A DNA stretch of 64,000 nt, from the NCBI RefSeq assembly GCF_030268205.1, contig NZ_BSQF01000001.1, positions 1,098,649-1,162,648 of the forward strand, given 5' to 3'. A program made the translations under genes and the position numbers. The notes beneath the pieces were generated by a model, which was not told the DNA's origin, did not search any database, and saw only the letters and a list, made by a program, of their open reading frames with translations. This document shows positions 18,105 through 27,121 of this stretch, in pieces (within the stretch, counting starts at the first letter, position 1; every line of letters starts with the position of its first letter). This DNA is from Allomuricauda sp. NBRC 101325. Lineage in GTDB: Bacteria; Bacteroidota; Bacteroidia; Flavobacteriales; Flavobacteriaceae.

Positions 18105-18575
18105 ATGGGAACGTATACGACGCATAAGATTTCGGCAGACCTATATGATGATAGTTTTAAACTCATCGCCATACATAGCGATTTGCAGGATTTTGCCTTA
18201 ACGTATGCCATAAATTCCCAATGCGGATTGTATTTAAAACGCATGAAAAAGGACCTGTGTTTAAATGGGAGACTATCCTTTTCGGTGTTTGATTGGGATG
18301 ATGGGATGAACGATGTATACTGGACCCTTATTTCGAACAAATGTGTTGTGGAAGAGGTGATTCCTTCGGATGGACTCTTTGGAAATGATGTGAATGTAAT
18401 CACTGATCATCTCATTAAAGAAAGAAAGGAAGTGGATTATTTTTTAAAAGTAGAATCATCGGACGATTCACTATTTTCGCAAAAAATTAAATACATCAAC
18501 CAGATATCCAAGGTAATAACAGCTTACCCTTTGGAAACTCAAAACTTAAAATCAAAAAGAAATTTAATCTTTTAA
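18105..18575 (+). CDS. IPExxxVDY-family protein
   Basis: This 156-residue protein has no known biochemical function. It matches the flavobacterial family named after a conserved IPExxxVDY element; here the matching stretch reads LIKERKEVDYFLKVE, so only the VDY half is intact. It is soluble, with no signal peptide or membrane segment. Its position between rnc and pyk is the usual one for the family, and the pyk ATG comes 2 bp after its stop, so it is almost certainly co-transcribed with pyk. Assignment rests on position and motif. Confidence 0.75.
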   Translation: MGTYTTHKISADLYDDSFKLIAIHSDLQDFALTYAINSQCGLYLKRMKKDLCLNGRLSFSVFDWDDGMNDVYWTLISNKCVVEEVIPSDGLFGNDVNVITDHLIKERKEVDYFLKVESSDDSLFSQKIKYINQISKVITAYPLETQNLKSKRNLIF

Positions 18576-18577
18576 CA

Positions 18578-20020
18578 ATGCCAACTAGAAAGAAGACAAA
18601 AATTGTAGCAACCTTAGGTCCAGCCACGAGTAAAAAGGAAGTCCTAAAGGATATGATGGAAGCAGGTGTGGACGTTTTTCGTATAAACTTCTCCCATGCC
18701 TCATACGAAGATGTTGCTGAGCGTATTAAAATGATCAGGGAATTAAATGAGGAGTTGGAAGTTAACACTGCAATACTTGCCGACCTTCAAGGTCCAAAAC
18801 TCCGCGTAGGGGTTATGGGCGGAGAAGTGATCGTTGCCCCTGGCGATACCGTGACCTTTGTAACCGGAGAACCTTTTGAAGGTACTGCAGAGCGCGTTTA
18901 TATGAACTACCAAAACTTTCCAAAGGATGTAAAAGCTGGGGAAAGAATACTTTTGGATGATGGAAAGTTGATCTTCGAAGTAAAGTCAACCAATGGAGAA
19001 AATGAAGTTCAAGCAACCGTAATTCAAGGAGGGCCTTTAAAGTCCAAAAAAGGGGTTAACCTTCCAAATACAAACATTTCATTACCAGCCTTGACCAAAA
19101 AGGACATCAAGGATGCCATTTTTGCTATAGGTCAAGATGTGGATTGGATTGCACTGTCTTTTGTGCGTCATGCTCAAGATTTGTACGATCTGCATAATTT
19201 GATCAAGGAACATACCGATCATAAAATCCCAGTAATTTCCAAAATTGAAAAGCCAGAAGCACTTGAAAACATCGAAGAGATTGTAAAAGCTTCCGATGGA
19301 CTAATGGTGGCTCGTGGAGATTTGGGTGTGGAAGTTCCTGCACAAGAAGTACCATTGATCCAAAAGCAATTGGTATTGGCAGCCAAAAAAGGTAGAATTC
19401 CTGTAATCATTGCCACCCAGATGATGGAAACCATGATTACCAGCCTTACACCGACCCGTGCTGAGGTGAACGATGTTGCCAACTCTGTAATGGATGGGGC
19501 CGATGCGGTAATGCTTTCCGGAGAAACCTCAGTGGGGAATTACCCGGTTCAGGTAATCGAAAGAATGGCAAGCATTGTTTCCAGCGTAGAAGGATCAAGT
19601 TTGATCAAGGTGCCACAAACACCTCCTCACGTAAGAACCAATAGATTTATTACCAAATCGGTATGTTACCATGCCGCTTTGATGGCCAATGAAATTCAGG
19701 CAAGAGCTATTTCTACCTTAACGAATAGTGGATATACTGCGTTCCAAATTTCAGCATGGAGACCGGCAGCACATATTTTGGTATTTACCTCCAATAAAAG
19801 AATCCTTACCCAATTGAATTTGCTTTGGGGTGTTAAGGCATTCTATTACGATAAGTTTGTGTCTACCGACCAAACCATTGAAGATGTAAACCAAATGGCC
19901 TGCAAAAAAGGCTTCTTGGAAGAAGGAGATATGTTGATCAGTTTGGCAGCTATGCCTATTAAAGATAAAGGTATGGTCAATACCTTACGGGTAACCCAGA
20001 TTGAAACTTGTAACTTCTAA
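18578..20020 (+). CDS. pyk: Pyruvate kinase
   Basis: This 480-residue glycolytic enzyme converts phosphoenolpyruvate and ADP to pyruvate and ATP. It starts with the conserved KTKIVATLGPAT and FRINFSHA segments. The active-site Lys/Glu region is visible (ISKIEKPEALENI), as are GDLGVEVP and the MLSGETSVGNYP segment, with a C-terminal regulatory domain of about 120 residues. The length is typical of the family. The gene is directly behind the IPExxxVDY protein, and a terminator follows at 20042. Confidence 0.97.
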   Translation: MPTRKKTKIVATLGPATSKKEVLKDMMEAGVDVFRINFSHASYEDVAERIKMIRELNEELEVNTAILADLQGPKLRVGVMGGEVIVAPGDTVTFVTGEPFEGTAERVYMNYQNFPKDVKAGERILLDDGKLIFEVKSTNGENEVQATVIQGGPLKSKKGVNLPNTNISLPALTKKDIKDAIFAIGQDVDWIALSFVRHAQDLYDLHNLIKEHTDHKIPVISKIEKPEALENIEEIVKASDGLMVARGDLGVEVPAQEVPLIQKQLVLAAKKGRIPVIIATQMMETMITSLTPTRAEVNDVANSVMDGADAVMLSGETSVGNYPVQVIERMASIVSSVEGSSLIKVPQTPPHVRTNRFITKSVCYHAALMANEIQARAISTLTNSGYTAFQISAWRPAAHILVFTSNKRILTQLNLLWGVKAFYYDKFVSTDQTIEDVNQMACKKGFLEEGDMLISLAAMPIKDKGMVNTLRVTQIETCNF

Positions 20021-20041
20021 CAGAAGAAAAGAATAGATGCT

Positions 20042-20075
20042 AAAAAGGCGCTCATGTAATTGAGCGCCTTTTTTG
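20042..20075 (+). terminator. Rho-independent terminator after pyk
   Basis: AAAAAGGCGCTCA, loop TGTAAT, TGAGCGCC and a T run lie about 20 bp after the stop. Confidence 0.93.
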
Positions 20076-20156
20076 TTTTGGGTGTTTGGCTTTTGATAGG
20101 AATGTAAGCACAATGGGCTAATTGTGACTAAGAGTATTGTAACGAAAAATCAACCC

Positions 20157-21005
20157 ATGAAATACGAATACAAAGATGCCAAATTAGGGGCCATTTTAGG
20201 TTTTACAGATGATATCAAAAGAGATCAAGAACGCTTCTCCATCACCGCCAAGACCATCAAGTTTTTATGGAACAGAAATGATTGTCCATTGACCATCCAA
20301 ATAGATGGAATGGACTTGGAGCTTATGCCCAATCAAATTATTACCGTTACCTATCTGCAGTTTGTTTCCTATGAGCAAACAGAACTTCCGCTATCAGCTA
20401 TTCTTTTCAACAGGGAGTTTTATTGTATTTCGGATCACGACAGTGAAGTTTCCTGCAACGGCATCTTGTTTTTTGGAACACAGGATATTCCGATAATCAG
20501 CATTCCCCAAAATCAAGAAAATAAGTTCAATGTATTGCACCAGATGTTTGTGGAGGAGTTTTCAACCCCAGATAACATTCAGGGCGATATGTTGCAAATG
20601 TTGCTCAAAAGATTGATCATAATGAGCACACGTTTGGCCAAAGAACAACTCATTGTAAAATCTTTGGGAAATGAACAAATAGACATCATTCGAAGATTCA
20701 ACTTTTTGGTGGACATGCATTATAAAACCAAACGGAAAGTGAGCGATTATGCAGAAATGTTGTTCAAATCGCCCAAAACACTGTCCAACTTATTTTCCAT
20801 TTATAATCAGAAATCGCCCCAACAAATAATTTTGGAGAGAATTGCCTTGGAAGCGAAACGACTCATGAATTATACCGATAAACAAAATCAGGAAATTGCC
20901 TTTGAATTGGGCTTTAATGACCCTGCACATTTTAGCCGATTCTTCAAGAAAATGACCCAAATGACTCCTTCGGAGTACCGCGAAAACTTGGTTTTGGCCG
21001 CCTAG
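20157..21005 (+). CDS. AraC-family transcriptional regulator
   Basis: This protein of 282 residues has a C-terminal AraC DNA-binding domain of two helix-turn-helices (DYAEMLFKSPKTLSNLF and QEIAFELGFNDPAHFSRFFK, near residues 195-275). The N-terminal part is cupin-like and may sense a ligand that is not identifiable. The ATG at 20157 (MKYEYKDAKLG) is preferred over a GTG 11 codons upstream because the early residues there look random. It lies 90 bp upstream of a small Cys/His-rich protein and an AhpD-like protein, which may be its targets. Confidence 0.9.
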   Translation: MKYEYKDAKLGAILGFTDDIKRDQERFSITAKTIKFLWNRNDCPLTIQIDGMDLELMPNQIITVTYLQFVSYEQTELPLSAILFNREFYCISDHDSEVSCNGILFFGTQDIPIISIPQNQENKFNVLHQMFVEEFSTPDNIQGDMLQMLLKRLIIMSTRLAKEQLIVKSLGNEQIDIIRRFNFLVDMHYKTKRKVSDYAEMLFKSPKTLSNLFSIYNQKSPQQIILERIALEAKRLMNYTDKQNQEIAFELGFNDPAHFSRFFKKMTQMTPSEYRENLVLAA

Positions 21006-21094
21006 GGAAAATTCGACAAGCCGTCGGGAAATCCTTCCTAACACCTGCCCTTCTTTCCGCTGCATCTTTGCCCTGTAATTTAAAAACAGAAAAG

Positions 21095-21253
21095 ATGAAA
21101 CCCACGGAAAAATCCATTTTCAATCTCATTGAGATTTTTAGAACATCACAGAGAACCGAAGTACAGCCTGTAGCGGTTTCGGATCACTGTGAGCAATATT
21201 ACCATCACGATTTCTACTGTGATGCGGAGAAACCCTTTGTAAAGACTTTTTAA
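21095..21253 (+). CDS. Small Cys/His-rich protein of unknown function (52 aa)
   Basis: I do not recognise this protein. It reads MKPTEKSIFNLIEIF at its start and ends with a DHC, YYHHDFYCD stretch, giving a CX9C pair with two adjacent His that could bind metal or form a disulfide. There is no signal peptide or membrane segment. The ATG at 21095 follows an AAAACAGAAAAG purine-rich stretch; an in-frame start nine codons upstream is less likely. It lies 30 bp ahead of the AhpD-like gene on the same strand, so the two are likely co-transcribed and may act together. The coding call rests on position, the tight spacing and the non-random composition. Confidence 0.6.
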   Translation: MKPTEKSIFNLIEIFRTSQRTEVQPVAVSDHCEQYYHHDFYCDAEKPFVKTF

Positions 21254-21283
21254 TCCATATAAATTTTAAAAATCATAAAAATT

Positions 21284-21832
21284 ATGAGCACAATCAATGT
21301 ACCTAAAAGAGAAGAAGTAAGTGCAGCCAATCAGGCTATTTTTGACAATCTTAAAAACGCAGTAGGCTTTGTACCGAACCTATTTGCTACGTACGCACAT
21401 TCAGAAAATGCTTTGGGCAATTACCTAAGTCTTTCCAACGCGAAAACCTCTTTGAAGGCCAAAGAAAAAGAAGTAGTGAATTTGGCTGTGAGCCAAGTAA
21501 ACAATTGTATTTACTGTTTGTCCGCCCACACCGCAATTGGCAAAATGAACGGTTTTACAGACGAACAAATTTTGGACTTGAGAGCAGGTAAAGCTCCTTT
21601 TGATCAAAAATTGGATGCTTTGGCACGTTTGGCCAAAAACATTACCGAAAACAGGGGAGCAACAGACGAACAGGTTTTGGAAAACTTCTTTGCAGCAGGA
21701 TGGACCAAAGAGAATTTAATTGACACTATTGTTTTGGTTGGGGATAAAACCATATCAAACTATGTACACAGTACCACAAAAGTTCCTGTGGACTTTCCAT
21801 TGGCACAACCATTGGAAGCTGTAGAAGCTTAG
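21284..21832 (+). CDS. Carboxymuconolactone decarboxylase / AhpD-like protein
   Basis: The protein has 182 residues with an AhpD-like all-helical fold. The redox-active motif NNCIYCLSAHTAIG near residue 70 has the CxxC and following His of alkylhydroperoxidases, so a thiol-dependent peroxidase role is more likely than a decarboxylase one. It is cytoplasmic. A small Cys/His-rich protein precedes it, an AraC regulator lies further upstream, and a terminator shared with the convergent TetR gene follows. Confidence 0.9.
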   Translation: MSTINVPKREEVSAANQAIFDNLKNAVGFVPNLFATYAHSENALGNYLSLSNAKTSLKAKEKEVVNLAVSQVNNCIYCLSAHTAIGKMNGFTDEQILDLRAGKAPFDQKLDALARLAKNITENRGATDEQVLENFFAAGWTKENLIDTIVLVGDKTISNYVHSTTKVPVDFPLAQPLEAVEA

Positions 21833-21851
21833 AAAATATCCATCATCAATC

Positions 21852-21888
21852 AAAAAACGCCCTTTCAATTTATTGGAAGGGTTTTTTA
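21852..21888. terminator. Bidirectional terminator between the AhpD-like gene and TetR
   Basis: AAAAAACG CCCTTTCAA, loop TTTA, TTGGAAGGG and TTTTTT form a stem with A and T tails on both sides between two convergent genes. Confidence 0.8.
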
Positions 21889-22464
21889 TTCCTCCACCAT
21901 TTCTGCAAAGAAATTAGGGGCTATACTTTTTGCCATAAAAATGGGCCAATCGTTTTTGAACAAGTAGCTTTCGGTGATGGCACTCTCATAAAGCAAATAA
22001 ATACCACTTGAAATCTTTTCGGTTTCCGCTTTGGATAGATTTGAAATATTGTCGCCTACCACTTCCCCGATAAACAAAAGCAGCTCTTTTTTCTGTTTTT
22101 GAATCACATCAAAAATCTTCTGGTGATCGGCCGAAAGCTCTCCCAAAGTTTTAAGGCACCAGCAGCCATAAAAGTTTTCTTCAAGATACAGGTCACGAAG
22201 CAAATCGAAAATAGACAATAACTGGTTTTTGCCCTTGGTCCTCTCCTTCACATAACTTTTAAGCTGTTCCATGAATACAGCTTGACGCTGTTCCAAATAC
22301 GCGATACAAATGTCTTCTTTGGACTTAAAATGACTGTAAAGCGTGGCTTTGGCAATGCCAGTTTTCTCAATAATCTCATTGATTCCTGTAGAATTGTAAC
22401 CTTGGGTGTAAAAAAGATGGCCCGCCGTAGTAATAATGTGTTGGTGCAATTCGGGTCGTTGCAT
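21886..22464 (-). CDS. TetR-family transcriptional regulator
   Basis: The protein has 192 residues with an N-terminal TetR helix-turn-helix (INEIIEKTGIAKATLYSHF, near residues 27-45) and a ligand-binding C-terminal domain. It resembles the AcrR/YxaF type regulators, with a WCLKTLGEL segment. It is divergent from the M16 protease gene across a 241-bp gap that holds no clear operator palindrome. The target is unknown. Confidence 0.9.
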   Translation of the reverse strand: MQRPELHQHIITTAGHLFYTQGYNSTGINEIIEKTGIAKATLYSHFKSKEDICIAYLEQRQAVFMEQLKSYVKERTKGKNQLLSIFDLLRDLYLEENFYGCWCLKTLGELSADHQKIFDVIQKQKKELLLFIGEVVGDNISNLSKAETEKISSGIYLLYESAITESYLFKNDWPIFMAKSIAPNFFAEMVEE

Positions 22465-22705
22465 AAAATAAATATGATAAAATTAGCGGGGGGCTGCTGT
22501 ACAAATTAAACAAGAAAATATGTTTTGGCAATGGATTAAATAAAACAATAATTTACAGTTGAAGCGATTCGTTCAATGGCTAGAGGTGGAATCCTACACT
22601 AAATTTCCCCAAAAATCATAACTCATTAAAAACCTGATCATTGGAAAGTATTCTTTATATTAGGATATTCATTTTTCAATCAAAACAATTTAAACACTAT
22701 CCAAA

Positions 22706-25489
22706 ATGAAAAAGTTATTGCTGGTCCTACTCCTAGGACTGTTCTGTATTCCCATGACCCATGGGCAAGAGTTTCAATTCAAAGCCGATGACATCAACAT
22801 CGATTACAAAACCTACACCTTAAAAAATGGTCTCACACTATTGGTCTATGAAGATCACAAAGCACCCATTGCCGCGGTAAATGTTTGGTACCATGTGGGT
22901 TCCAAAAACGAAAAGCCAGGGAAAAGCGGATTTGCACACTTGTTTGAACATTTAATGTTTAATGGAAGTGAGAATTACAACACCGATTATTTCCAAGCCT
23001 TGGAAAGTATTGGGGGAACGGATTTGAACGGAACCACGAACAACGACCGAACCAATTATTTTCAAAATGTACCCGTTTCGGCCTTAGACCAGGTATTGTT
23101 TCTGGAATCTGACCGAATGGGTCATTTGTTGGGGGCCATAGATCAAGAAAGGCTTGATGAGCAACGAGGTGTGGTTCAGAACGAAAAAAGGCAGGGCGAG
23201 AACCAACCATATGGGAAGCAATGGGATTATTTGACCAAGGCCATGTACCCAAAAGGCCATCCGTATTCTTGGACGGTTATCGGTGAAATGGAAGATTTGA
23301 ATGCCGCTTCCTTGGAAGATGTTCAGGAATGGTTTAAATCCTACTATGGAACAGCGAATGCCGTAGTTGCGGTTGCTGGTGATGTAAATGCGGATGAGAT
23401 CTATGATAAAGTAGTGCAATATTTTGGGGATATTCCATCAGGGCCTACCGTGGAAAGACAAGAAGTGAACATCCCGAACAAGGTCAATGACTCCCGTCAA
23501 GTGTATCAAGATAGAGTGCCAGAAACCAGGGTTCTTTTTGCTTGGAACACCCCTGAGTTCGGTGCACGTGAGGACCTTCATTTTGATTTGATCTCCGCGA
23601 TTTTGACCAGTGGGAAAAATTCAAGGTTGTATCAAAAGTTTATTTATCAGGACCAATCAGCAAGTTCAGCAGTTTCCTTTCAAGCATCCAGTGAAATTGC
23701 GAGCCGTTTTATCACTTATTTGAATGTAAAAGCGGGAGAGGACCCAGCCAAATTGGAAAAAGAGCTTTGGGAAGAAATAGATAAATTCATAAAAGAAGGC
23801 CCAACCGAAGAGGAACTCAAAAGGGTAAAGGCAAGTTACTTTGCCAGCTTTATCAAAGGATTGGAAAGAATCGGCGGCTTCGGAGGGGTATCTGATGTTT
23901 TGGCATCGAGCCAAACCTATCATGGGGATGCATCGTACTACAAGACCCAATTAAAGTTTATTGAGGATGCTACCATTGCCGACCTTCAAAAAACGGCTGC
24001 GAAATGGTTGACCAAAGGCAAGCATATTTTAATATGCAACCCATTCCCTGAATACGAAATTGTGGAATCTTCCATCGACAGATCTAAGTTGCCAGCTTTG
24101 GCGGAGCAGAAAAGCTCCAAATTCCCAGAATTGCAACGTACCCAACTTTCCAATGGACTCAATGTGGTGTTGGCGCAACGAAAAGGAGTGCCTACCGTCA
24201 TTATTAATTTAGTGGCCGATGCGGGCTACAAAACCGATTATTTATCCAGTCCTGGGACAGCAAATTTGGCCATGAACTTGATGGATGAAGGAACCAAAGA
24301 CAAAACCTCATTGGAAATTAACGAGCAGTTGCAGTTATTGGGAGCCTCTTTGAGTACTTTTTCAAGTCAAGATGAATCCAATGTGTACATGAGCACTTTA
24401 AAACCAAGTTTTGATGCTAGTTTGAATCTGTTTATGGATGTTTTGCTCAACCCTGTTTTTCCTCAAAAGGAGTTCGAGCGGTTACAGAAAGAACAGATCA
24501 ATAATATAAAACAGGAAAAAGCACAGCCCATCACTATGGCCCTTCGTGTGATGAACAAATACCTTTACGGGGACGACCATCCATACAGTTCTCCATACAC
24601 AGGGACAGGGTATGAGGATTCGGTTTCCAAATTGACCCGCGATGATGTGTTGGCATTTTACGATACCTGGTTCAAGCCTAACAATGCCACTTTGATCGTG
24701 ACAGGGGATGTTGAAATGAAGGATTTGAAATCCAAACTTGAAAAAACCTTGGGCAAATGGAAAAAAGGAGACGTTCCTACCATTACCTTCAATGCACCAA
24801 AGACCAATTCCAAGAACACCTTGTATTTGATGAACAGACCCGAATCGCAACAGTCCGTGATTATTGCAGGTCATTTGACGGAAAAATATGGGGATGTTTC
24901 GGAGATAGCTTTGGAACAAATGGTTAATATTCTTGGAGGGGACTTTACTTCCAGAATAAACATGAATTTAAGGGAAGACAAACACTGGTCTTATGGTGCC
25001 GGTGGATTTGTCATGGGATCCAAAGAGGTTCGTCCTTTTATCGTATATGCGCCTGTTCAAACCGATAAAACCGCAGAATCTGTGACCGAAATTAGAAAGG
25101 AGATTTCTGAATTCACTTCTACCCGTCAAGCGACCAAAGAAGAGCTGGATAAAGTGAAGACCAACCAAGTTTTGAAATTACCTGGTCAATGGGAAACCAA
25201 TAGTTCGGTAAACAGCTCGGTAAGAAGTTTGATCAGATATAATTTGCCCGACGATTACTATCAAAGTTACGATCAGAACGTGCGAAGTCTTTCCGTGGAT
25301 GACATTCGTAAAGTGAGCATCGAGGTAGTACGGCCCGAAAAGGTAAATTGGTTCATGGTTGGCGATAGAGCAAAAATCATTGATAAATTGGACGAGCTTG
25401 GTTTTGACAACATCATTGAAATTGATGCCGATGGAAACCCAAAGAAGCCCGCTGTGGCTGAAAAAGTAGATACGGATATCAAAAACTAA
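22706..25489 (+). CDS. Secreted M16-family zinc metallopeptidase
   Basis: This 927-residue protein has a signal peptide (MKKLLLVLLLGLFC, cut near THGQ) and two M16 (pitrilysin) units. The first unit carries the inverted zinc motif HLFEH (H78, E81, H82) and a downstream Glu in the VVQNEKRQGEN segment. The second unit, from about residue 490, lacks HxxEH and is expected to be catalytically inactive but to shape the chamber. It would degrade peptides in the periplasm. It stands alone, followed by a terminator shared with dinB. Confidence 0.94.
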   Translation: MKKLLLVLLLGLFCIPMTHGQEFQFKADDINIDYKTYTLKNGLTLLVYEDHKAPIAAVNVWYHVGSKNEKPGKSGFAHLFEHLMFNGSENYNTDYFQALESIGGTDLNGTTNNDRTNYFQNVPVSALDQVLFLESDRMGHLLGAIDQERLDEQRGVVQNEKRQGENQPYGKQWDYLTKAMYPKGHPYSWTVIGEMEDLNAASLEDVQEWFKSYYGTANAVVAVAGDVNADEIYDKVVQYFGDIPSGPTVERQEVNIPNKVNDSRQVYQDRVPETRVLFAWNTPEFGAREDLHFDLISAILTSGKNSRLYQKFIYQDQSASSAVSFQASSEIASRFITYLNVKAGEDPAKLEKELWEEIDKFIKEGPTEEELKRVKASYFASFIKGLERIGGFGGVSDVLASSQTYHGDASYYKTQLKFIEDATIADLQKTAAKWLTKGKHILICNPFPEYEIVESSIDRSKLPALAEQKSSKFPELQRTQLSNGLNVVLAQRKGVPTVIINLVADAGYKTDYLSSPGTANLAMNLMDEGTKDKTSLEINEQLQLLGASLSTFSSQDESNVYMSTLKPSFDASLNLFMDVLLNPVFPQKEFERLQKEQINNIKQEKAQPITMALRVMNKYLYGDDHPYSSPYTGTGYEDSVSKLTRDDVLAFYDTWFKPNNATLIVTGDVEMKDLKSKLEKTLGKWKKGDVPTITFNAPKTNSKNTLYLMNRPESQQSVIIAGHLTEKYGDVSEIALEQMVNILGGDFTSRINMNLREDKHWSYGAGGFVMGSKEVRPFIVYAPVQTDKTAESVTEIRKEISEFTSTRQATKEELDKVKTNQVLKLPGQWETNSSVNSSVRSLIRYNLPDDYYQSYDQNVRSLSVDDIRKVSIEVVRPEKVNWFMVGDRAKIIDKLDELGFDNIIEIDADGNPKKPAVAEKVDTDIKN

Positions 25490-25495
25490 TTGAAG

Positions 25496-25521
25496 AAGCC
25501 TCCCAATCGGGAGGCTTTTTT
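25496..25521. terminator. Terminator between the M16 protease and dinB
   Basis: AAGCCTCCC, loop AATC, GGGAGGCTT and a T run. The T run overlaps the convergent dinB stop codon, so both genes may use it. Confidence 0.9.
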
Positions 25522-26620
25522 ATAGATCAAACTTAAGCTGTACAAGAACGGCCTCTTTTTTCTCCTTTGCTTTTTCTTTTTCGGTGTTGAGGTTGGTCAA
25601 CGAAATACCCAATAACCGAACAGAATTTTCCAAGTCAGCTTGATATAAAAGTTCCTTGGCTGTTTCCAAAATAAGGTCTTTACTGGCGATAAAGTAGGGC
25701 AGGGTCTTACTGCGAGTTTGCAAGGTAAAATCGCTGTATTTGATTTTTAGCGTAATGGTCTTTCCTGCTATTTTCGATTTTTGAAGCCTTCTTTCCAACT
25801 CGGCAGCAATGTTTTCCAGTTTTTCCAACATAAAAATCTCGCTGCTCAAATTTTCAAAAAAAGTACGCTCGGCTCCCACCGATTTAGGAATACGATGCGG
25901 CTTTACTGAACTTAAATGAATGCCGCGAACCACATTAAAATAGTGTTGGCCACTTTTCCCAAAATGCTGGTTCAGAAACTCTAAAGATTTTCCTTTAAGG
26001 TCTTTCCCAGTGAAAATTCCAAGCGAATACATTTTTTCCGCAGTAACCTTTCCGACCCCGTAAAACTTTCGAATATCCAAATTCTCCAAAAATTGGATGA
26101 CCTCTTCGGGGTTTACCGTTTTTTGTCCGTTTGGCTTATTGTAATCGCTTGCGACCTTGGCTATAAATTTATTTATAGAGATACCAGCAGATGCCGTGAG
26201 TCCTGTTTTTTCGAATATCTTTTTTCGGATGTCTTTGGCGATAAGCGTTGCGGATGGATTGCCTTTTTTGTTTTCTGTGACATCCAAATAGGCTTCATCC
26301 AAGGAAAGGGGTTCCACCAAATCAGTATACTCATGAAAAATCTCTCGAATTTGCAATGAAACCTCTTTGTAACGGTCAAAACGTGGTTTTACAAAGATGA
26401 GTTCGGGGCAGTTGCGTTGGGCCATAAGTCCAGACATGGCACTGCGGACACCAAATTTTCGTGCCTCGTAACTGGCAGCAGAAACCACGCCTCGTTTGGA
26501 GCCTCCACCAACGGCCACAGGTTTCCCTTTTAGCTCGGGATTATCGTGTTGCTCCACAGAGGCATAAAAGGCATCCATATCCACATGAATGATTTTTCTT
26601 AAGGGAAAATCAAAGTCCAT
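25520..26620 (-). CDS. dinB: DNA polymerase IV (Y family)
   Basis: This 366-residue translesion polymerase has the catalytic acidic motifs VDMDAFYASVEQ (residues about 13-24) and LSLDEAYLDVT (near 110), the AGISINKFIAK segment and helix-hairpin-helix residues in the thumb. The C-terminal little-finger domain is present. It ends in a lysine/glutamate-rich tail and lacks an obvious clamp-binding QxxLxLF, though VQLKFDL at the extreme C-terminus could serve. The ATG at 26620 is chosen because the palm domain starts 8 residues later; the longer upstream reading is not family-like. Divergent from the CYTH gene with only 27 bp between them. Confidence 0.93.
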   Translation of the reverse strand: MDFDFPLRKIIHVDMDAFYASVEQHDNPELKGKPVAVGGGSKRGVVSAASYEARKFGVRSAMSGLMAQRNCPELIFVKPRFDRYKEVSLQIREIFHEYTDLVEPLSLDEAYLDVTENKKGNPSATLIAKDIRKKIFEKTGLTASAGISINKFIAKVASDYNKPNGQKTVNPEEVIQFLENLDIRKFYGVGKVTAEKMYSLGIFTGKDLKGKSLEFLNQHFGKSGQHYFNVVRGIHLSSVKPHRIPKSVGAERTFFENLSSEIFMLEKLENIAAELERRLQKSKIAGKTITLKIKYSDFTLQTRSKTLPYFIASKDLILETAKELLYQADLENSVRLLGISLTNLNTEKEKAKEKKEAVLVQLKFDL

Positions 26621-26647
26621 TTTCAAATTTAGGGTATATTTAGTTTG

Positions 26648-27121
26648 ATGGAACATTTGGAAATAGAACGAAAATTCTTGGTCAAGAGCGATGCGTATAA
26701 GGATGAAGCCACTTCTCCTATTCGAATTGCCCAAGGTTTTTTGAACACCGACCCCGAACGAACCGTTAGGGTCAGAATCATGGGAGAAAAGGGCTTTTTA
26801 ACCGTAAAAGGCCCAAGTAATGAGTCGGGAACTACCCGTTTTGAATGGGAAACAGAGATTACCGCATCCGAAGCAACCAACCTCATTGATCTATGTGAAG
26901 ATGGCATTTTAGAGAAAAACCGTTTCGAGGTCAGATTGGGAAACCATGTTTTTGAGGTGGATGAATTTATGGGAGATAACAAAGGCTTGGTAATTGCCGA
27001 GGTGGAACTAAAGCATGAGGATGAACGATTTGAAAAGCCCAGTTGGTTGGGCGAAGAGGTCACTGGACAAACCAAATACTACAATTCCCAATTAAGTAAA
27101 CATCCGTATTCGAAATGGTAA
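26648..27121 (+). CDS. CYTH domain protein
   Basis: This 157-residue protein belongs to the CYTH (adenylyl cyclase/thiamine triphosphatase) superfamily, which hydrolyses or forms triphosphate bonds inside a beta tunnel with a divalent metal. The ExExK signature is at the N-terminus (HLEIERKFLV), followed by the Arg-rich TVRVRIMG strand, TVKGPS and VIAEVELKHE. Triphosphatase activity on inorganic triphosphate is likely for this bacterial subgroup, but that is inferred. The ATG at 26648 is preferred to the TTG codon just before it. Its end overlaps the start of the YhhN gene by 7 bp. Confidence 0.9.
   Translation: MEHLEIERKFLVKSDAYKDEATSPIRIAQGFLNTDPERTVRVRIMGEKGFLTVKGPSNESGTTRFEWETEITASEATNLIDLCEDGILEKNRFEVRLGNHVFEVDEFMGDNKGLVIAEVELKHEDERFEKPSWLGEEVTGQTKYYNSQLSKHPYSKW

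Noticed and set aside
22465..22705. Search for an operator between TetR and the M16 protease
   Set aside because: No convincing palindrome or TAnnTTTG box was found in this 241-bp gap.
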